Numbered from the stretch's first letter, positions 34,078-44,222 are shown. The stretch is DNA of 64,000 bases from Hoeflea sp. (GCF_002733955.1 NZ_NVXQ01000007.1:62492-126491), one strand, 5' to 3'. Translations and numbers: made by a program. The notes: a model not told the origin generated them from the letters alone.

Positions 34078-37000
34078 ATGACAGCCGACGCCGCGCCAGT
34101 TCTCACAGCCTTTCATGCCTCACATGCTCCTGACGATGACCGCCTGATCCGCGATTTCAGCGAGCGCCTTTCCTTCAGCAGCGCCCAGGATCGGGCCATC
34201 GACGCGCGCGCGACGCGGCTAATTAAAGCGATCCGGTCCGACTCCGGCCAGATCGGCGGGGTCGAGGATTTCCTGCGCGAGTACGGATTGTCGACCCGGG
34301 AAGGCCTGGCGCTGATGGTGCTGGCCGAAGCCCTTCTCAGGGTGCCCGATGCGCTGACCCAGGACCGGCTGATCGAGGACAAGCTCAAGGAAGGCGGCTG
34401 GAGCGATCATGAATCGCACGGTGACACATGGTTCGTCTCGGCGTCGGCCTGGGCGCTCGGGATGTCGGCCAAGGTGATCAAGCCGGGCGAAACGCCCGAA
34501 GGCGTGATGCGCGGCCTGGTCAAGCGGATGGGCATGCCGACGGTCAGAACCGCGACGCGGCAGGCCATGCGGTTTCTGGGGCATCATTTCGTGCTCGGCG
34601 AGACCATCGAGGATGCGCTCGGCCGCGCTGCCAAAAACGAAGCACGCGGCTATCGCCATTCCTACGACATGCTGGGCGAAGGGGCGCGCACTCGCGCCGA
34701 CGCCAAACGCTATTTCAAATCCTATGCCGATGCCATCGCGGCGATCGGAAAATCGGCCGACAAGGTGGCCGCTGGTCGCAAGCTGCCCGACCGCCCCGGC
34801 ATTTCGGTGAAGCTGTCGGCGCTGCATCCACGTTATCTCGCCACCCATCGCGAACAGGCGCTTGAGGAGCTGGTGCCCGATCTGATCAAACTGGCGCAGA
34901 TGGCCAAGGCGCATGATCTGAATTTCACCGTCGATGCCGAAGAGGTCGACCGGCTCGAACTGTCGCTCGATGTCATCGACCGCGCCTTCGCCGATCCGTC
35001 GCTTGCCGGATGGGACGGTTTCGGGCTGGCGATCCAGGCCTACCAGAAACGGGCCCCGCAGGTGATCGATCACATTGCCGGGCTGTGCCGCAAGCATGGC
35101 CGCCGGATGATGGTGCGGCTGGTCAAGGGCGCCTATTGGGACACCGAGATCAAGCGGGCGCAGGAACGCGGGCTTGAAGGCTACGCCGTCTTCACCCGCA
35201 AGGCTGCGACCGACCTGTCCTATCTCGCCTGCTCGCGTCAGCTGCTCGAGCTGCGCGACGTGATCTATCCGCAGTTCGCCACGCATAATGCACTGACGGT
35301 CGCCACCATCATCGAAATGGCCGAGGACCGCAGCGGCTTCGAGTTTCAGCGCCTGCACGGCATGGGCGAGGTGGTCTATGACAGCCTGCACAAGGGCAAT
35401 GACCGGGTGCCATGCCGCATCTATGCACCGGTCGGCGGCTACCGGGATCTGCTCGCCTATCTGGTGCGCCGGCTTCTGGAAAACGGCGCCAACTCATCCT
35501 TCGTGGCGGTGGCCGGCGACAAGAACATTCCGGTGGAATCGCTTCTGGAGCGCCCGGATGCCAAACTCGGGCTGGCGCGGGGGCAATCGGCGCGCAACAG
35601 CCAGATCCCGCTGCCGCTGGCAATCTATCCCGATCGTCCAAATTCGCGCGGCGTGGAATTTGGCGACCGGTTCCAGCTGGCCTCGCTGATGGAAGGCATG
35701 GAGCGCTCATCGGCACTCGTCGATGCCGGGCCGCTTGCCCCAGGGCTGAAAGGCGGCGCCGAGCAAAAGATCTTCTCGCCGTCCGATCCTTCGCGGCGTG
35801 TCGGAAGCGTGCGGTTCACCGACCCGAAGGATGTCGACAAGGCGGTGACCACGGCGCTTCAGGGCTTCAGGAGCTGGTCGCACACCGATCCGGGCTTGCG
35901 CGCCGCAGCGCTTGACCGGGCGGCGGACCTGATCGAGGACCGCCGCGACCGCTTCATGGCGCTGCTGTCGATCGAAGCCGGCAAGACGCTGGATGACGGT
36001 ATTGCCGAGATCCGCGAAGCGGTCGACTTCCTGCGTTACTACGCGGCGCGGTCGCGCGAGATGTTCAGCCAGATGCAGGTGATGCCGGGCCCGACCGGCG
36101 AGGAAAACCGGCTCGGCTGGCGTGGCCGTGGCGTCTTCGTCTGTATCTCGCCGTGGAACTTCCCCTTGGCGATCTTTCTCGGCCAGGTGTCGGCGGGGCT
36201 GGCAGCGGGCAATGCGGTGATCGCCAAGCCCGCTGAACAGACCTCGCTGGTCGCGCATGAAGCCGTTTGCCTGCTGCACGAGGCGGGGGTGCCAAAAGAC
36301 GTGCTCCTGTGCCTTCCGGGCGAGGGCGATGTCGGTGCGGCGCTGACCTCGCATCCGAAGATCGGTGGCGTGGCCTTCACCGGTTCAACCGAAACCGCGC
36401 GGGCGATCAACCGGACGCTGGCTGCCAAGGACGGGCCGATCGTGCCGTTCATCGCCGAGACCGGCGGGCTCAACGCCATGATCGTCGACGCCACGGCGCT
36501 GGCCGAACAGGTGGCGGACGATGTGGTGATGTCGGCCTTCCGCTCTGCCGGGCAACGCTGCTCGGCACTCAGGCTGTTGTTCGTGCAGGAAGATGTCGCC
36601 GATCACATGCTCGAGATGATCGAGGGTGCTGCGCGCGAGCTCAAGCTTGGCGATCCGTCGCAACCATCGACCGATATCGGGCCGGTGATCGACGAGGCGC
36701 AGCGGGAGATGCTGGCCGGGCATATCGCAACGATCTCGAAATCCCAGAAGCTGGTCTATGCCGGTGACGCGCCCGATGAGGGATTGTTCTTTGCGCCGCA
36801 TATCGTCGAGCTGAAGGACGCCGCAGCGCTTGACCGCGAGATCTTCGGGCCGGTGCTGCATGTGGTGCGCTACAAGGCGAAGAAGCTCGATGCCGTGCTC
36901 GACGCCATTGATGCCACCGGCTTTGGCCTGACGCTTGGCGTGCATTCGCGCATCGAAGCCACCGTGCGCAAGGTCATCGACCGGCTCGACACCGGCAATG

Positions 37001-37191
37001 TCTACATCAACCGCAACATTATCGGCGCCGTGGTCGGCACCCAGCCGTTCGGCGGCTCGGGCCTCTCAGGCACCGGCTTCAAGGCCGGTGGCCCGCACTA
37101 CCTGATGCGGTTTGCTGTCGAGCAGGCGGTGTCGGTCAACACGGCTGCCGCCGGCGGCAATGCCGGTCTGATTGCCATGGGCGACGGGTGA
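34078..37191 (+). CDS. putA: Bifunctional proline dehydrogenase / P5C dehydrogenase PutA (short form)
   Basis: A 1037-residue enzyme that oxidises proline to glutamate in two steps. The N-terminal FAD-dependent proline dehydrogenase barrel (about 90-490) contains 'GISVKLSALHPRY', 'FTVDAEEVDRLELSLDV' and 'RLVKGAYWDTEIKRAQ'. The C-terminal aldehyde dehydrogenase (about 540-1010) has 'ISPWNFPLAIFLGQVSAGLAAGNAVIAKPAEQT', 'FTGSTETAR', 'ETGGLNAMIVD' and the catalytic Cys 828 in SAGQRCSALR. There is no N-terminal ribbon-helix-helix domain and no extra C-terminal ALDH-like domain. It is thus close to the minimal PutA type, shorter than the roughly 1200 residues usual in Rhizobiaceae. GGAGGG lies before the ATG. 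Confidence 0.95.
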   Translation: MTADAAPVLTAFHASHAPDDDRLIRDFSERLSFSSAQDRAIDARATRLIKAIRSDSGQIGGVEDFLREYGLSTREGLALMVLAEALLRVPDALTQDRLIEDKLKEGGWSDHESHGDTWFVSASAWALGMSAKVIKPGETPEGVMRGLVKRMGMPTVRTATRQAMRFLGHHFVLGETIEDALGRAAKNEARGYRHSYDMLGEGARTRADAKRYFKSYADAIAAIGKSADKVAAGRKLPDRPGISVKLSALHPRYLATHREQALEELVPDLIKLAQMAKAHDLNFTVDAEEVDRLELSLDVIDRAFADPSLAGWDGFGLAIQAYQKRAPQVIDHIAGLCRKHGRRMMVRLVKGAYWDTEIKRAQERGLEGYAVFTRKAATDLSYLACSRQLLELRDVIYPQFATHNALTVATIIEMAEDRSGFEFQRLHGMGEVVYDSLHKGNDRVPCRIYAPVGGYRDLLAYLVRRLLENGANSSFVAVAGDKNIPVESLLERPDAKLGLARGQSARNSQIPLPLAIYPDRPNSRGVEFGDRFQLASLMEGMERSSALVDAGPLAPGLKGGAEQKIFSPSDPSRRVGSVRFTDPKDVDKAVTTALQGFRSWSHTDPGLRAAALDRAADLIEDRRDRFMALLSIEAGKTLDDGIAEIREAVDFLRYYAARSREMFSQMQVMPGPTGEENRLGWRGRGVFVCISPWNFPLAIFLGQVSAGLAAGNAVIAKPAEQTSLVAHEAVCLLHEAGVPKDVLLCLPGEGDVGAALTSHPKIGGVAFTGSTETARAINRTLAAKDGPIVPFIAETGGLNAMIVDATALAEQVADDVVMSAFRSAGQRCSALRLLFVQEDVADHMLEMIEGAARELKLGDPSQPSTDIGPVIDEAQREMLAGHIATISKSQKLVYAGDAPDEGLFFAPHIVELKDAAALDREIFGPVLHVVRYKAKKLDAVLDAIDATGFGLTLGVHSRIEATVRKVIDRLDTGNVYINRNIIGAVVGTQPFGGSGLSGTGFKAGGPHYLMRFAVEQAVSVNTAAAGGNAGLIAMGDG

Positions 37192-37316
37192 GGGGGCGCC
37201 ATCTCAAGATTCAAGCAGGAGTGGTACCTTGTAGCGACTGCTCTTGATTGATAGCCTTGCCGCATTGTCGAAGTTCCATCTCACACAGTGATGTTTCTGC
37301 AGCGGAATTGGCAAGT

Positions 37317-38231
37317 ATGGCGGCACGTGTGACCCCTGTTTTTTCCTTGACTCCACAATCCCTCGCGAAGTGCGTTCGCGCAATTTGCTTGGTCGCCGTC
37401 GGGATTGTCTTGTTTGCTCCTATCTTTCCGGCCCGAGCGGACGAGCCGCCTCGGGAAATGACATTTTCCATTGTCCGCAGCAGCAATTCGCTCTGCGAGC
37501 CCGATTGTCCGGAGTGGATCGCGGCCGATGGCAATATCGCGGACAAGACCGCAGACGCGTTCAAGGCCATTCTCAAGAAGGCCGGCGACCGAAACCTCCC
37601 ATTGCTGATCAATTCCCTTGGCGGGAGAGTGGACGTCGCAATGGCGATGGGCCGGTTGATCCGCGACCGCGGGATGACAGTCGAAATTGCGCGAACGGAC
37701 TTTTCTCGCTGCAAGCCCTGGGATAAGGAATGCAAGCCTGACCTTAAGGACGGCACTTATTACGGCTATGCCAATTTGACTTTCGGCGTCTGCAATTCCG
37801 CCTGCCCCTTGATGCTGGCCAGCGGCGTCCGTCGGATTGTTGGTCCGTTTTCCCGCGTGGGCGTCCATCAAATCGTTACAACCCGACACAAATACAGAGA
37901 CAAATACAGAATCTACAAGAAAACCCTGAGCAGTGGGAAAGTCATTTCAGAAAGGAAGTTTGTGGAGCGTGAACTTATTGGGACAGTGAAATCCACCGAC
38001 CTGCCAAAATCGTTGCGCCGGGAACTGACGGATTATCTGACCAGCATGGATGTAAGTCCCAAGCTGATCGACTTAATGGTGGCAACTCCCCCGGAAGATA
38101 TTAGATATCTGAGCATGAAGGAGTTGAAGACCTTCGGCGTGGTGACCGAGATCAGCGAGATTGAAGAGCTCGTCGGATATCGGATCTGCAAGGGCCGAAG
38201 CCGGCCGGAAAATTGCGCTGTGCGCGACTAA
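37317..38231 (+). CDS. Exported ClpP/crotonase-fold protein (COG3904-like)
   Basis: A 304-residue protein with a signal peptide or anchor at about 18-45 (start 37317; an earlier ATG at 37248 adds 23 residues). The core reads 'LPLLINSLGGRVDVAMAMGRLIRDRGMTVEIART', 'GVCNSACPLMLASGVRRIVGPFSRVGVHQIV'. N-S-x-G-G, then S-A-C near a helix N-terminus and a following V-H-Q are the oxyanion loop, nucleophile and His positions of ClpP/SppA-like serine peptidases. The four-cysteine segment 'CKPWDKECK...VCNSAC' suits the periplasm. Its TAA stop touches a 24-bp-arm palindrome. Function unknown. Confidence 0.68.
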   Translation: MAARVTPVFSLTPQSLAKCVRAICLVAVGIVLFAPIFPARADEPPREMTFSIVRSSNSLCEPDCPEWIAADGNIADKTADAFKAILKKAGDRNLPLLINSLGGRVDVAMAMGRLIRDRGMTVEIARTDFSRCKPWDKECKPDLKDGTYYGYANLTFGVCNSACPLMLASGVRRIVGPFSRVGVHQIVTTRHKYRDKYRIYKKTLSSGKVISERKFVERELIGTVKSTDLPKSLRRELTDYLTSMDVSPKLIDLMVATPPEDIRYLSMKELKTFGVVTEISEIEELVGYRICKGRSRPENCAVRD

Positions 38232-38340
38232 TGCATGTACGTTATCGTTCAAATGGTTTCATTTGAACGATAACGTACATGCATCAATTCAAAGCGTTAC
38301 AGCGTCCTTTGCGCATCCGATTGGATGCGCGGCGCTGTAG
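38231..38340 (+). repeat. RIME-like intergenic repeat, copy 1
   Basis: Two hairpins in tandem. The first is a perfect palindrome with 24-base arms (38231-38254 and 38261-38284) around a 6-base loop. The second (38299-38340) has the stem GCGCATCC-GATT-GGATGCGC flanked by an outer ACAGCG/CGCTGT stem. The same two-hairpin unit recurs at 41601 and 50931. This layout fits the rhizobial intergenic mosaic elements (RIME). It starts at the last base of the upstream stop codon. Confidence 0.8.
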
Positions 38341-38424
38341 GAATTGAGTTGAAGTGGCGTGCACGGCGGTTGATGCCATGCTGTCGGGCGGCTGAAACCC
38401 AGCTGCTGGGCCGGGCTCACGGCA

Positions 38425-39534
38425 TTAGCGCCGGTATTGCGGCCGTGGTTCCGGGGTGAACTCGATCGAGGCCGTGACGCCCCGCGCCGCGATCCTGAGG
38501 TCGAGTTCGCATCTGAGTTCCATGCAGGCGATTTCGGCGATCTTCATGCCAAGCCCGCCGGACTGGGTGGTGATGTCGGGCGTCATCCCGGCGCCATTGT
38601 CGGAACAGGTGACGGAAACGATGCCGGGGGAGGGCATGGAGAGTTCGATCCTGACCACGCCTTCGCGCTGATCCGGAAACGCATGTTTGAAGGAATTGGC
38701 GACAAATTCATTGACCAGCGTGCCCACCGAGACCGCCTGCTGAGAGCCGACGATGACCGAGACCTGGGCAAATTCCATGGTGACATGGGCCGGTGCGGTT
38801 TCGGTCAGATACTCCACGATGTTGGAGACATAAACACCGAGATCGACATTCGATCCGGCATCGGTCTTGTAGAGATATTCATGCAGGGTCGAGACCGCAT
38901 CGATCCGTGTCATGATCTTGGACATGGCGGATTTCGCCTCATCGGTCTGAAGGCGGCGCTCCTGGATGCGAACGAAGGCCGAAAGCGACTGCAGCGAGTT
39001 CTTGACCCGGTGATCGACTTCCTGGCGCATGGTGGCAGCGGAGTTGAGGGCCTTGCGCATTTCCAGTTGCGCCATCACCTGGCGTGCCAGAACCTTGATC
39101 GCGTCGCGCTGCAACGGCGTCAGCTTCCTCGGCTTGTGATCGAGCACGCACAGGGTGCCGATCGGCAACCCGTCGGGTGTCTTGAGCAAGGCACCGGCGT
39201 AAAACCGCAAGCCCGGATCGGAACAGCAGAGCGGGTTGTTGATCATCCGCTCATCCTGCAACGTGTCCTCGACCTCGAGAAATTCCTCTTCGAGAATCGC
39301 GTGCGAACAAATGGCTTGTTCAATCGGGGTTTCGCGCATCTCGAGGCCGATGGACGCCTTGAACCACTGACGCTCGGAATCAATCAGGCTGACGAGAGAA
39401 ATCGGTGTGCCGCAAATCGAGGAGGCGAGCTTGACGATGTCGTCGAAGTCCTTTTCCGGATCTGTGTCGAGCACTTCATAGCCCTGCAAGGCCTTCAAAC
39501 GTTCGTCCTGGCGTGGGTGCAATGGCGCCTTCAT
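38425..39534 (-). CDS. Sensor histidine kinase, GAF + HisKA_2 + HATPase
   Basis: A 369-residue cytoplasmic kinase. A GAF domain comes first (about 25-155: 'DFDDIVKLASSICGTPISLVSLIDSERQWFKASIGL...GLPIGTLCVLD'). The phosphoacceptor segment is DHRVKNSLQSLSAFVRIQERR (H175), of HisKA_2 type. The ATPase domain has 'GTLVNEFVANSFKHAF' (N box), 'CSDNGAGM' (G1) and 'SGGLGMKI' (G2). No transmembrane segment or receiver domain is present. GAF plus this kinase type is common in rhizobial light/redox or general-stress signalling. The partner is not in the window. Confidence 0.9.
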   Translation of the reverse strand: MKAPLHPRQDERLKALQGYEVLDTDPEKDFDDIVKLASSICGTPISLVSLIDSERQWFKASIGLEMRETPIEQAICSHAILEEEFLEVEDTLQDERMINNPLCCSDPGLRFYAGALLKTPDGLPIGTLCVLDHKPRKLTPLQRDAIKVLARQVMAQLEMRKALNSAATMRQEVDHRVKNSLQSLSAFVRIQERRLQTDEAKSAMSKIMTRIDAVSTLHEYLYKTDAGSNVDLGVYVSNIVEYLTETAPAHVTMEFAQVSVIVGSQQAVSVGTLVNEFVANSFKHAFPDQREGVVRIELSMPSPGIVSVTCSDNGAGMTPDITTQSGGLGMKIAEIACMELRCELDLRIAARGVTASIEFTPEPRPQYRR

Positions 39535-39921
39535 GCTAATGCCTTTCGTGAAACCTATTTTGTATCAAACAATTAGCTGGCTGCCGCTGGCTGTCTGTCG
39601 ATTAATACAGTCGTTTTTGCGCAGATCCGGTTCTCACCATTTTTCTCTGGCCGGCAACGGCATTCCTGCTGCGGAGTGTCGGATTACGTCTCCGCAAGGC
39701 CTGTCGTGCGCGTTTGATAAAGGGGATGGATAGACCGTCTGGGGTTATGGTTCTTTAACCTGTCTTGTATTTTTCGGATTTTGCTTGATCTGGCAACCCA
39801 CACAGTGTCGCAATTGGCGCATTGGGCGTCCCGTTTCATGCAAGCATCAATCCCGCTTTCGGTTTCTATTCGCAAGAGGGGCCGCGCGGGAGACGCGCCC
39901 GCAAGGGGAAGAGGATCACAA
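39535..39921. other. Intergenic region, 387 bases
   Basis: No gene is supported. It holds the divergent promoters of the histidine kinase (left) and fhs (right). An open frame runs into fhs from 39781, but its translation has no family match before [11 protein letters not shown]. About 39885-39905 is a GC-rich imperfect stem (GCCGCGCGGGAGACGCGCCC) just ahead of the fhs ribosome site. I saw no recognisable riboswitch. Confidence 0.4.
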
Positions 39922-41601
39922 ATGGCCGAGTACAAATCCGACATCGAGATTGCCCGTGCGGCAAGCAAGAAACCGATCATGGAGATTGGGGGCAAGCTTG
40001 GCATCCCCGAACTCGATCTTGTGCCCTATGGCCACGACAAGGCCAAGGTGACGGCCGATTTCATCGCCCGGCAGAAGGACAAGCCTGACGGCAAGCTGAT
40101 CCTCGTAACCGCGATCAATCCGACGCCGGCCGGCGAAGGCAAGACCACCACGACCGTGGGGCTGGGCGATGGGCTCAACCGCATCGGCAAGAAGGCGATG
40201 ATCTGCATCCGCGAAGCCTCCTTGGGGCCGAATTTCGGGATGAAGGGCGGGGCTGCGGGCGGCGGCATGGCGCAAGTGGTGCCGATGGAGGAAATGAACC
40301 TGCATTTTACAGGTGATTTCCACGCCATCACCAGCGCCCACAATCTGCTCTCGGCGATGATTGATAACCACATCTACTGGGGCAACGAGCTGGAGATCGA
40401 TGCACGGCGGGTGGTCTGGCGCCGGGTGATGGACATGAACGACCGGGCGCTCAGAGACATCGTGGTCAATCTCGGCGGCGTTGCCAACGGCTTCCCGCGC
40501 CAGACCGGGTTCGACATCACCGTCGCCTCGGAAGTGATGGCGATCCTGTGCCTGGCCCGGGATCTCGAGGATTTGCAGGAACGGCTGGGCGCGATCGTGG
40601 TGGCCTACCGCCGCGACAAGACCCCGGTCTATTGCCGCGATATCAAGGCTGACGGGGCGATGACGGTGCTTTTGAAAGACGCGATGCAGCCAAATCTGGT
40701 GCAGACGCTGGAAAACAACCCGGCCTTCGTGCATGGCGGTCCGTTCGCCAACATCGCCCATGGCTGCAACTCGGTGGTGGCCACCACCACTGCGCTGAAG
40801 CTGGCTGATTATGTCGTCACCGAAGCCGGCTTCGGTGCCGATCTCGGCGCGGAAAAATTCTTCGACATCAAGTGCCGCAAGGCCGGGCTCAAGCCCGATG
40901 CGGCGGTCATCGTCGCCACGGTGCGGGCAATGAAGATGAATGGCGGGGTGAAGAAGGAGGATCTCGGTCCGGAGAATGTTTCAGCGGTCGAAAAAGGCTG
41001 CGCCAATCTCGGCCGGCATGTGCAGAACGTGAAGAAATTCGGCGTTCCGGTGGTGGTGGCGATCAATCATTTCGTCACCGATACCGAGGCCGAAGTGCAG
41101 GCAGTCAAGGATTACGTTGCGACACTCGGGGTCGAGGCAATCCTGTGCAAGCACTGGGCGCAAGGCTCGGCTGGCGTCGAGGATCTGGCGCACAAGGTGG
41201 TCGAGCTTGCCGAATCCGGCCAGGCGCAGTTCGCGCCGCTCTATGCCGACGAGATGCCGTTGTTCGAAAAGATCGAAACCGTCGCCAAGTCGATCTATCA
41301 CGCGGGCGAGGTGACGGCGGACAAGTCGGTGCGTGAGCAGCTCAGGCAATGGGAAGCTCAAGGCTATGGCAATCTGCCGGTCTGCATGGCCAAGACGCAG
41401 TATTCGTTCTCGACCGACCCGAACCTGCGCGGCGCGCCGACTGACCACTCTGTGGCAATTCGCGAGGTCCGGCTGTCAGCAGGAGCCGGGTTCATTGTCG
41501 TCATCACCGGCGAGATCATGACCATGCCGGGTCTGCCGAGAGCGCCGTCTTCAGAGAAGATCTTTCTCAATGAGCAGGGGCAGATCGAAGGCCTGTTCTG
41601 A
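39922..41601 (+). CDS. fhs: Formate-tetrahydrofolate ligase
   Basis: A 559-residue enzyme that makes 10-formyl-THF from formate, THF and ATP. Family marks: '[57 protein letters not shown]' (P-loop and Fhs signature), '[22 protein letters not shown]' and '[24 protein letters not shown]'. I chose ATG 39922 with AGAGGA upstream. The open frame extends 47 codons further upstream without homology. It ends directly before a RIME-like repeat. Confidence 0.96.
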   Translation: MAEYKSDIEIARAASKKPIMEIGGKLGIPELDLVPYGHDKAKVTADFIARQKDKPDGKLILVTAINPTPAGEGKTTTTVGLGDGLNRIGKKAMICIREASLGPNFGMKGGAAGGGMAQVVPMEEMNLHFTGDFHAITSAHNLLSAMIDNHIYWGNELEIDARRVVWRRVMDMNDRALRDIVVNLGGVANGFPRQTGFDITVASEVMAILCLARDLEDLQERLGAIVVAYRRDKTPVYCRDIKADGAMTVLLKDAMQPNLVQTLENNPAFVHGGPFANIAHGCNSVVATTTALKLADYVVTEAGFGADLGAEKFFDIKCRKAGLKPDAAVIVATVRAMKMNGGVKKEDLGPENVSAVEKGCANLGRHVQNVKKFGVPVVVAINHFVTDTEAEVQAVKDYVATLGVEAILCKHWAQGSAGVEDLAHKVVELAESGQAQFAPLYADEMPLFEKIETVAKSIYHAGEVTADKSVREQLRQWEAQGYGNLPVCMAKTQYSFSTDPNLRGAPTDHSVAIREVRLSAGAGFIVVITGEIMTMPGLPRAPSSEKIFLNEQGQIEGLF

Positions 41602-41708
41602 TGCATGCCGCGTTCAAATGGATTCCTTTGAACGAAACGTCCATGAATCCATTCAAAGTGTGACAGCGCTGAGCATCCAATCGGATGCGCGGCGCTGTAG
41701 CGCGGTTC
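41601..41708 (+). repeat. RIME-like intergenic repeat, copy 2
   Basis: Same order as copy 1. The first hairpin CGTTCAAA...TTTGAACG (41611-41618 and 41627-41634) is decayed to 8-base arms. A second hairpin (about 41662-41700) has GAGCATCC-AATC-GGATGCGC and the shared GGCGCTGTAGCGCGGTTC end. It overlaps the last base of the fhs stop. Confidence 0.78.
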
Positions 41709-41827
41709 ATCGCTGACCGCCGGAAACGGCTCTGACCTGGACGGAAAACCCGGCCGGTCCGCGACAATTCCGATGCCGACCTGGAGACGCGCCCGGAAAG
41801 CCGGTGGTGGAAGATTTGCAAATTATG

Positions 41828-41856
41828 TTGACTCGAATTGTCATGTTTAATATGTG
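41828..41856 (+). promoter_or_regulatory. Promoter with RirA-type iron box upstream of TonB receptor
   Basis: A -35-like TTGACT (41828-41833) is 17 bases from TATGTG (41851-41856). Inside it lies TGA-CTCGAATTG-TCA (41829-41843), matching the TGA-N9-TCA iron-responsive operator bound by RirA in rhizobia. Iron repression of the receptor is inferred. Confidence 0.5.
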
Positions 41857-41964
41857 GCATGAACAAGGCGTCATTACGGCGCCCATGTAGTGTTTATAAC
41901 AAGCCAGCCAACCGGGAGCGAAGCTTCCCTGCAGCCAGCCAGTGCCCTTTGAAAGGATCTGATT

Positions 41965-44178
41965 ATGGTTGCCGGAAGTCTCCGCCGCACATTGTTCGCT
42001 GGCAGCGCGCTTGCTCTTCTTATCTCTACCCCCCTGGCCCAGGCGCAAGACAGCACTGGTGCCGGTTCACCGACATTGCTCGACCGGTTGGTCCTCAGGA
42101 GCGGTGATAGCGGACAGGGTGTCGCCGACACGCCGCTGGCTACCGAGACCACCAGCGAAGAGCTTTCGCGGGAGCAGATCACCAGCATTGAGGATCTTGG
42201 GCGTACGCTTGAACCGGGTGTGAACTTCAACTCCGCCAATGGCAGCGTCAACATTCGCGGGCTTGACGGACCCCGGGTGCTGACCACGGTAGACGGCATC
42301 CAGGTCCCGTATCTGGAAGATGGCGCCCGCGGCGCCGATGGCGGCATCAACAGCTTTGACTTCAATTCGCTGGATGCCATCAACGTCGTGCGCGGCGGCG
42401 ATTCGAGCCGCGGCGGGTCGGGTGCGCTGGGTGGAGCACTGGTTGTCAGGACACTGGAGCCGGAAGACCTGATCAAGGAAGGCCGCACCACCGGCGGCTA
42501 CATCAAGACGATCTTCGACAGCAAGGACATGAGCGTCGGTGGCTTTGCCGGCGTCGCCAGCCGCATGGGCGGAACTTCTGTGCTGTTCCAGGGCGGCTAC
42601 CGGATCGGCAACGAGACCGACAACAAGGGCGAAGTCGGTGGCTATGGATCGACGCGGTCACAGCCCAATCCGTCTGACTATGACGAGAACAATCTGCTGT
42701 TCAAGGTCCGCCAGGCCACTGAAAGCGGCCACACCTTCGGCCTGACTGCTGAGCGCTACGACATCGCAAACCAGACCGATCTGATGTCCGAACAGTCACC
42801 GACAGGAAACTACCGGCCGGGCAACTGGATGGGCAGTGAAGGCACCCGGCGCGAGCGGATTTCCTTCGACTACAACTACGAAGCACCGGGCAGCGAGTCT
42901 TTCTTTGATACAGCCAATGCGGTCGTCTACTGGCAGCGGCTGAGACGCTCAAGCGGCAGTGACGGCTATCGTTTCACTTCGGTGGTCGGGGATTACACCC
43001 GGTTGAGCGAGGTCACCAATGATTCCTATGGCCTGTCTGGTCTGGGAGAGAAGACGCTGGATCTTGGCGGCCTCAGCCACCGCTTCACGATCGGCGGAAA
43101 CTTCGCCACCGGCACGACATCGCAATACACGTCCGGCCAGGATTCCTGTGCTGCCGCACCGAGCTTCACCTGCAACTTCCTGCACACCAACCAGTCGGAC
43201 ATGCCGGATGTCGAGTCCACCCAGTTCGGCATATTCCTCGATGACGAGATTGCTTTGGGCGACAGTGGCTTCTCGCTGACACCGGGGCTTCGCTATGACT
43301 GGTATGATCATTCGCCGAAAGATACGCCGGCCTATCAGGTGAACCCGAACTACGGCGGGCTGCCGGCCGGCCAGAGCGAAGGCCAGTTGTCGCCCAAGCT
43401 GCTGGGCAAATACAAAATCAACCCGGAATTCGATATCTTTGCCCAGTGGGCGATGGCCTTCCGCGCGCCGACACCGTCGGAGCTCTATCTCGACTACGGC
43501 GCGCCCGGCACCTATCTGCGGATTGGCAATGCCAACATGAAGCCGGAAACCAGCAACGGGTTTGAAATCGGCGCCAATTACGACAATGGCAGCCTGCGGG
43601 GCCGGGTCACCGGTTTTTACAACCGGTACAAGAACTTCATCGACACGCGGGGTCTGAGTGCGACTGAACAGGCAGGTCTTGGCATTACGCCGGGCACCTA
43701 TCCCTTCGGTGTAACGCAGAGCATCAACCGCGCCAATGTCGAGATCTACGGTGCCGAGTTGAGCCTGCAGAAGCAGTTCAGCAACGGTTTCAGCCTGAGT
43801 GGTGCTCTGGCCTATGCACGCGGCGTGGACATCGAGACCGGGCAGGTGCTCGGGTCGGTGGCGCCGGTGAAAACGGTGCTTGGCGTCGGCTATTCCACCG
43901 AGACCTGGGGCACGGATGTCAATTGGATCCATGTTGGCAGCGTCTCGACCAACTCGACCGCCAACTACAAGGCTTCGAGCTACAACCTCGTGGACGCTAC
44001 CGCCTGGTGGAAGCCGGAGCAACTCAACGGCTTGAGCATTCAGGCCGGTGTCTACAACCTTTTTGACGAAACCTATTACGACTCTGTCAGTCTTCGCGAC
44101 GTGACGATGAGCCAGCCGACCGAGTATTATTCGGAGCCGGGACGGACCTTCAAGCTTTCAATTACCAAAACATTTTGA
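41965..44178 (+). CDS. TonB-dependent outer-membrane receptor, haem/haemoglobin type
   Basis: A 737-residue receptor. The signal peptide ends near 'STPLAQA|QD'. The plug contains 'SREQITSIEDLGRTLEPGVNFNSANGSVNIRGLDGPRVLTTVDGIQVP' and 'INVVRGGDSSRGGSGALGGALVVRT'. A 22-stranded barrel follows, with the FRAP motif near residue 498 ('WAMAFRAPTPSELYLDYG') and a C-terminal aromatic residue (…ITKTF). FRAP plus the following loop marks haem/haemoglobin receptors such as HmuR and ShmR; the second half (NPNL) is not obvious. No hmu transport genes are adjacent. A terminator follows. Confidence 0.87.
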   Translation: MVAGSLRRTLFAGSALALLISTPLAQAQDSTGAGSPTLLDRLVLRSGDSGQGVADTPLATETTSEELSREQITSIEDLGRTLEPGVNFNSANGSVNIRGLDGPRVLTTVDGIQVPYLEDGARGADGGINSFDFNSLDAINVVRGGDSSRGGSGALGGALVVRTLEPEDLIKEGRTTGGYIKTIFDSKDMSVGGFAGVASRMGGTSVLFQGGYRIGNETDNKGEVGGYGSTRSQPNPSDYDENNLLFKVRQATESGHTFGLTAERYDIANQTDLMSEQSPTGNYRPGNWMGSEGTRRERISFDYNYEAPGSESFFDTANAVVYWQRLRRSSGSDGYRFTSVVGDYTRLSEVTNDSYGLSGLGEKTLDLGGLSHRFTIGGNFATGTTSQYTSGQDSCAAAPSFTCNFLHTNQSDMPDVESTQFGIFLDDEIALGDSGFSLTPGLRYDWYDHSPKDTPAYQVNPNYGGLPAGQSEGQLSPKLLGKYKINPEFDIFAQWAMAFRAPTPSELYLDYGAPGTYLRIGNANMKPETSNGFEIGANYDNGSLRGRVTGFYNRYKNFIDTRGLSATEQAGLGITPGTYPFGVTQSINRANVEIYGAELSLQKQFSNGFSLSGALAYARGVDIETGQVLGSVAPVKTVLGVGYSTETWGTDVNWIHVGSVSTNSTANYKASSYNLVDATAWWKPEQLNGLSIQAGVYNLFDETYYDSVSLRDVTMSQPTEYYSEPGRTFKLSITKTF

Positions 44179-44222
44179 AGATTTCCGGCACCTTTTCCGG
44201 GTGTCGGAGACTTCCCGATACG

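Noticed and set aside
39535-39921. Possible riboswitch ahead of fhs
   Set aside because: I could fit no known folate, glycine or SAM aptamer pattern; only a short GC-rich imperfect stem is visible.
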